Shown here: positions 1-5,578 of the stretch, piece by piece
Layout of the letters: every line of letters begins with the position of its first letter
Numbering within the stretch: the first letter of the stretch is position 1
DNA from: Gemmatimonadota bacterium
Lineage (GTDB): Bacteria > Gemmatimonadota > Gemmatimonadetes > Longimicrobiales > Gaopeijiaceae
NCBI GenBank assembly: GCA_003567615.1
Contig: PWZC01000017.1
Coordinates: 1 to 5,578, forward strand
Direction: 5' to 3'
DNA: 5,578 nucleotides
Notes under the pieces: generated by a model
Database searches by the model: none
Seen by the model: only the letters and a program-made list of their open reading frames with translations
What the model was told of the DNA's origin: nothing
Translations under genes and position numbers: made by a program

Positions 1-52
1 CTGCCACATCGGATCCCGGGAGATCGCTGGCGGTCCTATGCCACCGGTCGGC

Positions 53-1573
53 TCAGCCGAAGAGACGCGCCGGCACGAAGGCACCTGACGCAACCAGGCT
101 CCGGATCGCTTCCAGATCCGGAGCCACCGGTCGGTCATCTCCCAGAGCGGGAACCTTCTCACGGATCAGGTCCCGGGCCCGGGCCAACGGAGGGCTGGGC
201 CTGAGAGGTCTCCGGTATTCCAGCGCCTGCGCCGCAGCGAGGAGCTCCCCTGCCACCGCCACCTCCAGGATCGCCACACTCCGCCTGGCCTTGCGGGCGG
301 ACCAGAGTCCCATGGACACATGATCTTCCTGCCCTGCACTGGTGGGAACCGAGTCCACCGACGCAGGGGTGGCCAATCCCCGTACCTCCGACAGGAGGTC
401 GGCCACCGTCACCTGCAGGATCATGTACCCGGAATTGAGTCCGGGCTCCGGAGCGAGAAACGCCGGAAGGTTGGACAGATCCGGGTTCAGTAGCCGCTCG
501 ATTCGACGCTCGCTCACCGATACCAGATCGGTCACGGCCAGGCAGAGGAGGTCCAGTGCCTGCGACACGATCTGGGCGTGAAAATTTCCGGCACTGATGA
601 CCGCCCCCTCTTCCGGGAATACCAGGGGGTTGTCCGTCACCGCGTTCACCTCGGTCTCCAGTATGGTCCGGGTGTAGGCCAGTGCATTGCGGGCAGCCCC
701 GTGGATCTGGGGCATGCACCGAAGCGAGTAGGCGTCCTGGACCCTTGGATCCCCATGGCGATGGGATTCGCGTATCTCCGACCCGGAGAGGAGCGACCAC
801 AGGATGTCGGCGCTTCGAAGCTGGCCCGGGTGCGGGCGCAGGGCGTGGACCGAGGCATGGAACGCATCGGGCGTGCCTCTCAGGGCCTCCAGTGTCATGG
901 CACCGGCCACCTCGAGCTGATCCAGCGCCCGTTCAGCTCGAAGGAGGGCCAGGACTCCCAGCCCGGTGGTGACCTGCGTCCCGTTGATGAGGGCGAGCCC
1001 CTCCTTGGCTTCCAGCTCCAGAGGCTCCAACGCCACCTCGGCCAACACCTCCATGGCCGGCCGGTGACGTGGACCACCGCCGGCATCCAGGATCCACCCC
1101 TCGCCGATGAGGGGAAGGGCCAGATGGGCCAGGGGCGCCAGGTCCCCTGAGGCCCCCACCGAGCCCGTTTCCGGGACCACCGGGTGGATCCCCCGGTTCA
1201 GATGGTCCAGAAGTCGCTCCACGACTACCGGGCGACACCCCGAATGGCCTGCAGCCAGAGCATTGGCCCGCAGAAGGAGGAGAGTTCGAACCTCAGCTTC
1301 GGCGAGGGGGGCTCCAATGCCTGCGGCATGGCTTCGGAGGAGATTGATCTGGAGCTGTCGGCGTCCGTCGCTGGAGATGGGGACCTCGGCCATTCGACCG
1401 AACCCTGTGGTGACCCCGTAGACCGGGGCTCCCTCCCGCACCAGCTTCTTCACGGCGCTGCGAGCTCGGGCCACCCGCTCCCGGGCCGCCGGATCGAGCC
1501 CCACGGCGGTTCCGTTGCGAGCCACATCCTCCAGGTCCTCCAACGTCAGTGTCTGGCCATCCACCACGATCAT
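53..1573 (-). CDS. hutH: Histidine ammonia-lyase (histidase), first enzyme of histidine degradation
   Basis: This 506-residue protein should deaminate L-histidine to trans-urocanate and ammonia in the cytosol, as a homotetramer, in the first step of the Hut pathway. The MIO electrophile triad Ala141-Ser142-Gly143 lies in the signature GSVGASGDLAPLAH. Other active-site residues known from the Pseudomonas enzyme are visible: Tyr52 in YGVTTGFG, His82 in SHAAG, Asn197 in NGTQ, Tyr282 and Arg285 in QDAYSLRCMPQIHG, Phe331 in GNFHAQ and Glu416 in QEDHVSMG. The length matches the usual roughly 510 residues, so the gene looks intact. The SHAAG and QEDH motifs favour histidine over phenylalanine or tyrosine as substrate. 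The ATG start is supported by GAGGGA four bases upstream and by the typical N-terminal spacing to YGVTTGFG. It is transcribed away from the tricorn-like gene. No other hut gene is visible, although one could lie beyond base 1. The family call is very secure; substrate specificity is slightly less so. Confidence 0.97.
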   Translation of the reverse strand: MIVVDGQTLTLEDLEDVARNGTAVGLDPAARERVARARSAVKKLVREGAPVYGVTTGFGRMAEVPISSDGRRQLQINLLRSHAAGIGAPLAEAEVRTLLLLRANALAAGHSGCRPVVVERLLDHLNRGIHPVVPETGSVGASGDLAPLAHLALPLIGEGWILDAGGGPRHRPAMEVLAEVALEPLELEAKEGLALINGTQVTTGLGVLALLRAERALDQLEVAGAMTLEALRGTPDAFHASVHALRPHPGQLRSADILWSLLSGSEIRESHRHGDPRVQDAYSLRCMPQIHGAARNALAYTRTILETEVNAVTDNPLVFPEEGAVISAGNFHAQIVSQALDLLCLAVTDLVSVSERRIERLLNPDLSNLPAFLAPEPGLNSGYMILQVTVADLLSEVRGLATPASVDSVPTSAGQEDHVSMGLWSARKARRSVAILEVAVAGELLAAAQALEYRRPLRPSPPLARARDLIREKVPALGDDRPVAPDLEAIRSLVASGAFVPARLFG

Positions 1574-1577
1574 TGGA

Positions 1578-1583
1578 TCCCTC
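1578..1583 (-). promoter_or_regulatory. Ribosome binding site of hutH
   Basis: On the minus strand GAGGGA lies four bases before the ATG of hutH, a good Shine-Dalgarno match at slightly short spacing. It supports the start at base 1573. Confidence 0.6.
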
Positions 1584-1713
1584 GCAAGGTCGGAGACAGG
1601 ATCAGGTCGTCATCGTCGATCAGAGATTCAGCTATTCTGTCGTTAACCATTGGGTCGCCAGGCGTCCACTCCCAGTTCGATCCCGGCCGTCGCTGGACCA
1701 CGGGCTACCTTGC

Positions 1714-1726
1714 CCTGCCCGGCAGG
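1714..1726. repeat. 13-base dyad symmetry in the divergent promoter region
   Basis: CCTGCC and GGCAGG form a perfect 6-base inverted repeat around a central C. It lies about 77 bases before the chosen tricorn start and about 140 bases from the hutH start. With a one-base centre it suits a protein-binding dyad better than an RNA hairpin. A chance occurrence in GC-rich DNA is possible. Confidence 0.3.
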
Positions 1727-1802
1727 CGATTCGAGATTCGCAGGGTCCGCAGCGACGCTCATGTCGCCTGTAGCATCCCGTTGCATCGCGTTTTGGATCC
1801 CC

Positions 1803-1925
1803 ATGCCCAGATCTCTACGTCGTCTCGTCCCGACCGGTTCGACCCGTTGTCCCGTCGGACTCGGGATTCTCCTTCCCATTGCATTTCTACTCCTGGTTCC
1901 GCCGACGCCTGAGCCCCTGTCGGGA
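1803..1925 (+). other. Signal peptide region of the tricorn-like protease
   Basis: The first 41 codons encode a basic N-region (PRSLRR), an uninterrupted hydrophobic core (VGLGILLPIAFLLLV) and a polar, proline-rich C-region ending near LSGQ, where cleavage is plausible. There is no cysteine at a lipobox position, so release into the periplasm is more likely than lipidation. The exact cleavage site is uncertain. Confidence 0.7.
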
Positions 1926-4900
1926 CAGAATGCCCAGATGCAGCGGGCCGCCGCCGATCGGACACTTCCCCAGGATGAGGCACTCTGGATCCGGTATCCG
2001 GCCATCTCGCCGGATGGAAGCACGATTGTCTTCACCTGGCAAGGGGATCTCTGGAGGGTGCAGGCAACCGGAGGTGAAGCCCGTCGTCTGACCAGTCACC
2101 CGGGACACGACCACCGAGCGGTGTGGAGCCCGGACGGCCGGCACCTGGCCTTCGCCAGTGATCGATTCGGCAATTTCCAGGTGTACATCATGCCTGCCGA
2201 GGGAGGGGAGCCGCGAAGGATCACCTTCCACTCAGTGGACGAGCGGCCCTTCGCCTTCACGCCCGACGGGAGCCATGTGGTCTTCGGCTCCGGTCAGCTC
2301 CCGCATGAAGACGACCGGCAGTTCCCCACGGCTGCCCTTCCCCAGCTTTATCAGGTTCCGGTGGAGGGTGGACGGGTGAGCCGGCTGTTGACCCTCCCCG
2401 CTGAGGATGTGGCCTTCAGTGAGGACGGCCGCACCATGGTCTACCACGATGTGAAGGGTGGGGAGAACGAGTGGCGGAAGTACCAGAACTCTTCCATCAC
2501 GCGGGACCTCTGGGTGTGGGATCGGGACGGGGACACGCACCGACAGTTGACCAGCCAGGGACCGGAAGACCGGAGCCCGGTCCTCATCCCCGGAAACGAT
2601 CACGTTTACTACCTGAGCGAGTCGTCGGGCTCCTTCAACGTGCACCGGATCCCACTGGCGGGCGGGGCCTCCGAGCAGGTGACCCGCTTCCGGGGAGCCC
2701 CGGTCCGGTTCCTGTCGGCGGCCGGAGACGGAACCCTCGCCTTCGGGCAGGACGGCCTCCTCTATACCCTGGCCCCCGGGGTGTCGGAGCCTGTCCGGGT
2801 CCCGGTCCGGATTGCGTCGGACTGGCTGGCCAACGACGAACGGGTGATCCCCATCTCCGGCGGGATCGGCGAGTTCACCGTCTCGCCCACGGGCCGGGAA
2901 ATAGCCTTCACCTTCCGCGGGGATGTCTTCGCCACCTCCATCGAGACCAACACCACCAAGCGGATCCCCTCCACTCCCGCCCGGGAGACCCAGATCCACT
3001 TCACCCCCGACAGCGCAGGGATCCTCTATGCGTCGGAGCGGGACGGCCGGTGGGGGATCTACGAGGCCAGGCGGGTGCGGGCCCAGGCGGAACCCACCTT
3101 CTTCGCCTCGACCCTCATCGAGGAGGTGCCGGTGGTGGTGAATGACCGCCAGAACTCCCAGCCTCTCCCCTCCCCGGACGGCTCGCGGCTGGCCTTTATC
3201 GAAGACTACCATACGCTCCGGGTACTGGACCGGGAGAGCGGAGACGTGGTCACGCTTCTCACCGAGGAGCACCTCTTCCTGGGCGGTCAGTTCGAATGGA
3301 GCCCTGACGGGAACTGGATCCTCTTCCGATGGGCGGTCCCCGGTCGCGCCACCGGCGATATCGGGGTGGTCCGAACCGACGGATCCGGCGAGATCGTCAA
3401 CCTCACCCAGAGCGGTTTCAACGATACCGACGCCCAGTGGATCCTGGGCGGGAGGGGGATGATCTGGCGGAGCAATCGGGAAGGGCTCCGTTCGCTCCGG
3501 GCCAGCGGCGCCACCGAGTCCGACGTCTTCGCCATGTTCTTCACCCAGGAGGCGTGGGACGAATTTCGGCTGTCCAAGGAGGAGATGCAGCTCCGGCGGG
3601 AGGCGATGGGCATCCCCGCCGATTCCGCCAGGAGCGTTCCCACCGGGAGCCTGGGTGAAGGGGAAGACGAGCTGGAGCTGGACTTCCAGGGCGCCCGGGA
3701 TCGCCGGGCACGGCTCACCATCCATTCCTCTTCCCTGGGAAGCTTCCTGATCAGTGAAGATGGGGAGACGCTCTACTACCTGGCCCGCTTCGAGCGGGGA
3801 CTGAACCTCTGGTCCACCGATCTTCGTACCCAGGAGACCCGCCAGGTCCTGACCCTCAACGCCGGCTCGGCCCGGATCGAGTGGAATGCGGCCCGGGATC
3901 GGATCATCCTGGTGGCCAATGGCGCGGCCTCGGTGGTAAACCCATCCGGGTGGAGCCGCACCAATATCCCGGTGCAGGGCGAGATGGTGGTGAGCGCACA
4001 GGCCGAGCGGGCCGCCATGTTCGACCAGATGTGGCGGCGGGTCCGGGACGTCTTCTACACGCGCAGTTTCCACGGCGCCGACTGGGAGGCCGTCCGGGAA
4101 ATCTACGAGCCTTTCGTCCCCCATGTGGGGAACAACCACGAATTCGCCGAGCTTCTGAGTGAGGCGCTGGGCGAACTGAACGTCAGCCACTCCGGGGCCC
4201 GCTACAACCCGTCTTCGTCCACCGACGATGCTACGGCGTCCCTGGGCATCCTCTTCGCCCAGGACCCGGAGGCGATCCGGGAGCCGGGCATCCGCATCAC
4301 GGAGATCCTGGCCGATGGTCCGTTGGATCGGGCTGGAGTGGATGTCTCCCCAGGGGCAGTCATCGAAGTCATCGACGGCGAAGAGGTTACGGCGGACGTG
4401 GATCCCGCCCGGCTCCTCAACCGCAAGGCGGGGAACAACGTGCTCCTGCGGGTGCGGGACTCCAACGGGGAGACCCGCGACGTAGTGGTGCAGCCCGTGA
4501 CGCGAGGTCAGGAGAATCAGCTTCTCTACGACCGATGGGTCGAGCGCAACCGACAGGAGGTGGAGGAGCGGAGTGGAGGCCGTCTGGGCTACATCCATAT
4601 CCGAGGCATGAACGATCCGGCGTACCGGACGACCTTCGAAGAGGTTCTGGGGCGGTTCTTCGACCGGGAAGGCCTGGTTGTGGACACCCGGTCCAACCGA
4701 GGGGGAGACCTGGTGGCCGACCTGGAGATGTTCTTCAGCGGACGCCACTTCTTCGAGTACACCACCGACGATCGAAGCTCCGGCTTCGAGCCCAACTTCC
4801 GATGGACCCGCCCCTCGGTAACCCTGGCGGATGAGGGGAACTACTCGGACGGACACTGCTTCGCGTGGGCCTACCAGGAGATGGGGATCGGTCCCCTCAT

Positions 4901-5138
4901 CGGCATGCCCGTGCACGGCACCTGTACCTTCGGCGGTGGGCAGGGCCTTCTGGACGGCATCTCGTACGGGATCCCGGCCCGGGGCGTGAAGGACGCCCGG
5001 AGCGGCCGCTTCCTCGAGAACTGGCAGACCGAGCCCGACATCCTGGTGCCCAACGAGCGCGGCGTGGTGGACCGGGGTCGGGATCAGCAGCTCGAGCGGG
5101 CGGTGGACGAACTGCTGCGGCTGGTGGACGAGCGGTGA
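1803..5138 (+). CDS. Secreted tricorn-like protease, peptidase family S41
   Basis: This 1111-residue protein should cut peptides outside the cytoplasm. From the ATG at 1803, residues 1-41 look like a Sec signal peptide: arginines at 3, 6, 7 and 15, a hydrophobic core at about 18-32, and no lipobox cysteine. Residues 60-380 carry TolB/PD40-type propeller blades (SPDG, TPDG and SEDG turns). A second propeller spans about 390-730, with a charged, probably helical stretch at 576-639. A C1 domain follows (about 734-804, ending in GELNVSH), then a PDZ domain (about 809-899) and the C2 catalytic domain (about 904-1109). Catalytic residues expected from archaeal tricorn are present: Ser795-His796, nucleophile Ser1015 in NYSDGH, and Glu1072 in LENWQTEPD. 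Length is close to the roughly 1070 residues of archaeal tricorn plus a signal peptide. The frame is open back to TTG at 1650, with another ATG at 1761, but only the 1803 start puts the signal peptide at the N-terminus. The RBS is weak (TTGGA). Natural substrates cannot be read from sequence. Confidence 0.93.
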   Translation: MPRSLRRLVPTGSTRCPVGLGILLPIAFLLLVPPTPEPLSGQNAQMQRAAADRTLPQDEALWIRYPAISPDGSTIVFTWQGDLWRVQATGGEARRLTSHPGHDHRAVWSPDGRHLAFASDRFGNFQVYIMPAEGGEPRRITFHSVDERPFAFTPDGSHVVFGSGQLPHEDDRQFPTAALPQLYQVPVEGGRVSRLLTLPAEDVAFSEDGRTMVYHDVKGGENEWRKYQNSSITRDLWVWDRDGDTHRQLTSQGPEDRSPVLIPGNDHVYYLSESSGSFNVHRIPLAGGASEQVTRFRGAPVRFLSAAGDGTLAFGQDGLLYTLAPGVSEPVRVPVRIASDWLANDERVIPISGGIGEFTVSPTGREIAFTFRGDVFATSIETNTTKRIPSTPARETQIHFTPDSAGILYASERDGRWGIYEARRVRAQAEPTFFASTLIEEVPVVVNDRQNSQPLPSPDGSRLAFIEDYHTLRVLDRESGDVVTLLTEEHLFLGGQFEWSPDGNWILFRWAVPGRATGDIGVVRTDGSGEIVNLTQSGFNDTDAQWILGGRGMIWRSNREGLRSLRASGATESDVFAMFFTQEAWDEFRLSKEEMQLRREAMGIPADSARSVPTGSLGEGEDELELDFQGARDRRARLTIHSSSLGSFLISEDGETLYYLARFERGLNLWSTDLRTQETRQVLTLNAGSARIEWNAARDRIILVANGAASVVNPSGWSRTNIPVQGEMVVSAQAERAAMFDQMWRRVRDVFYTRSFHGADWEAVREIYEPFVPHVGNNHEFAELLSEALGELNVSHSGARYNPSSSTDDATASLGILFAQDPEAIREPGIRITEILADGPLDRAGVDVSPGAVIEVIDGEEVTADVDPARLLNRKAGNNVLLRVRDSNGETRDVVVQPVTRGQENQLLYDRWVERNRQEVEERSGGRLGYIHIRGMNDPAYRTTFEEVLGRFFDREGLVVDTRSNRGGDLVADLEMFFSGRHFFEYTTDDRSSGFEPNFRWTRPSVTLADEGNYSDGHCFAWAYQEMGIGPLIGMPVHGTCTFGGGQGLLDGISYGIPARGVKDARSGRFLENWQTEPDILVPNERGVVDRGRDQQLERAVDELLRLVDER

Positions 5139-5142
5139 GGGG
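5137..5142 (+). promoter_or_regulatory. Ribosome binding site of the CYTH gene, overlapping the upstream stop codon
   Basis: GAGGGG lies six bases before the GTG at 5149 and shares two bases with the TGA stop (5136-5138) of the protease gene. It decides the GTG start and suggests the two genes are translated from one message. Confidence 0.6.
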
Positions 5143-5148
5143 CTGAGG

Positions 5149-5578
5149 GTGAGTCGGCCACGACGTAAGGACACCGAGATTGAGGCCAAGCTGGCGATCC
5201 GCACAGGCGACGCCGGGGAGGCCATGCGGGCGCTTGAGTCCCTCCAGGAGATCGGGGGCTTCAGATTACGGCTTCTCCCCCCCCGCCGGATCCGGGACTC
5301 CTACCTTCAGCTCCCCGACGCTCACGGCCAGGAGGGTCACCACGGGCCGCTGGCCCTCCGGCGCCGGACGGTCTCCGAGGAGAACGGTGACTCGCACATG
5401 GACGGTGACCTTGCCGGGGACGCGCGGGGCTCCGCCAACCTCCTCACCCTCAAGGGGTCACCCAGGCCTGAACCGGGCTCCGGGGATGCGACCGGCGTGA
5501 CGCAGCGCCTCGAGATCGAGGTTCCCGACGACGAAGCCGGATGGCAGCGGGTGAAGCGGGCGCTGAGGAGCGCCGGGA
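5149..5578 (+). CDS. CYTH domain protein, triphosphate tunnel metalloenzyme superfamily (3' end outside window)
   Basis: The first 143 codons of a CYTH protein are visible. Members of this superfamily bind organic or inorganic triphosphates and divalent metal in a beta-barrel tunnel; known activities include class IV adenylate cyclase, thiamine triphosphatase and inorganic triphosphatase. Visible motifs, in order: the diagnostic ExExK (Glu10, Glu12, Lys14 in EIEAKL), RIRDSYLQLPD at 47-57, the basic strand LALRRRT at 68-74, LLTLKG with Lys102, and RLEIEVPD with Glu122 and Glu124. A hydrophilic stretch rich in Gly, Asp and Glu (about 76-96) separates the second and third strands. The usual aspartate of the YxDTPD-type motif is Gln54 here. 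GTG is chosen because GAGGGG lies six bases upstream and ExExK then falls close to the N-terminus, as is normal. It begins 10 bases after the protease stop, so co-transcription is likely. The C-terminus is missing, so a fused CHAD domain cannot be excluded and the specific activity cannot be assigned. Confidence 0.85.
   Translation, partial: MSRPRRKDTEIEAKLAIRTGDAGEAMRALESLQEIGGFRLRLLPPRRIRDSYLQLPDAHGQEGHHGPLALRRRTVSEENGDSHMDGDLAGDARGSANLLTLKGSPRPEPGSGDATGVTQRLEIEVPDDEAGWQRVKRALRSAG

Larger units (their letters stand above)
1574..1802. promoter_or_regulatory. Divergent intergenic region between hutH and the tricorn-like gene
   Basis: About 229 bases separate the two divergent start codons, so promoters for both genes are expected here. 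The patch around 1625-1651 is clearly AT-richer than its surroundings and contains TATTCT (1633-1638) and the palindrome GTTAAC, making it the likeliest core promoter area. I could not fit a good -35/-10 pair on either strand. A 13-base dyad, CCTGCC-C-GGCAGG, lies at 1714-1726 and could be an operator or a small hairpin. No riboswitch or RNA gene was recognised. The reading frame of the downstream gene is open through most of this stretch (from TTG at 1650), so part of it could be coding if translation starts further upstream. Confidence 0.45.

Noticed and set aside
1..9. Possible ATG of another minus-strand gene downstream of hutH (CAT at 7-9)
   Set aside because: Only three codons are inside the window. 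A following hut gene is plausible, but the sequence cannot support a call.
1..52. Search for a hutH terminator
   Set aside because: Only a weak stem (TGGC/GCCA) without a T-run was found, so no terminator is called.
40..134. 12-base direct repeat GCCACCGGTCGG at 40-51 and 123-134
   Set aside because: One copy is inside hutH coding sequence and the other in its 3' flank. There are only two copies with no associated structure, so chance in GC-rich DNA is the simplest explanation.
1610..1638. Sigma70-like promoter using TATTCT at 1633-1638
   Set aside because: The -10 match is only four of six and the sequence 17 bases upstream (TCATCG) does not resemble a -35 element.
745..1805. 13-base exact match TTGGATCCCCATG at 745-757 and 1793-1805
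   Set aside because: One copy lies within hutH and the other at the protease start. It has no further extension or mobile-element context and is probably coincidental.
1184..1912. A 242-codon plus-strand open frame over the start of hutH and the intergenic region
   Set aside because: It overlaps the well-supported hutH and shows no recognisable motif; it is best explained as a composition shadow.
2232..5225. A 997-codon open frame on the minus strand opposite the protease gene
   Set aside because: It mirrors a GC-rich gene whose strong third-position bias removes stops on the opposite strand. Its translation shows no recognisable domain, while the plus-strand frame has a complete, motif-rich protein.

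Overview
The window is GC-rich DNA (well above 60% G+C by eye) with a strong G/C third-position bias. It holds three protein genes: one complete on the minus strand, one complete on the plus strand, and one on the plus strand cut by the right edge. The likely source is a Gram-negative-type bacterium with a periplasm. A secreted tricorn-type S41 peptidase next to a GC-rich histidine ammonia-lyase would fit Gemmatimonadota or Acidobacteriota, but this is inference from gene content and composition; no rRNA or other phylogenetic marker is present.

Layout. Bases 1-52 are a short downstream flank of hutH. Bases 53-1573 (minus) encode a full-length histidine ammonia-lyase with an intact Ala-Ser-Gly MIO cofactor motif. 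Bases 1574-1802 are a divergent intergenic region that should carry promoters for both flanking genes; it has an AT-richer patch and a 13-bp dyad but no convincing consensus promoter. Bases 1803-5138 (plus) encode a large tricorn-like peptidase with a signal peptide, two beta-propellers, a C1 helical domain, a PDZ domain and a C2 catalytic domain, with all expected catalytic residues present. Ten bases after its stop, a GTG codon at 5149 opens a CYTH-domain protein (triphosphate tunnel metalloenzyme superfamily) that runs off the right edge.

How the genes relate. HutH performs the first step of histidine catabolism in the cytosol, and the secreted tricorn-like protein probably degrades peptides outside the cytoplasm. 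A peptide and amino-acid scavenging theme is plausible, but the genes are divergently transcribed and nothing in the sequence proves a link. The tricorn and CYTH genes are probably co-transcribed, because the likely ribosome binding site of the second overlaps the stop codon of the first. No tRNA, rRNA, CRISPR array, insertion sequence or clear terminator was seen. I see no convincing new biological system; the points worth a second look are the exported tricorn with its conserved catalytic spacing and the unusual features of the CYTH protein.
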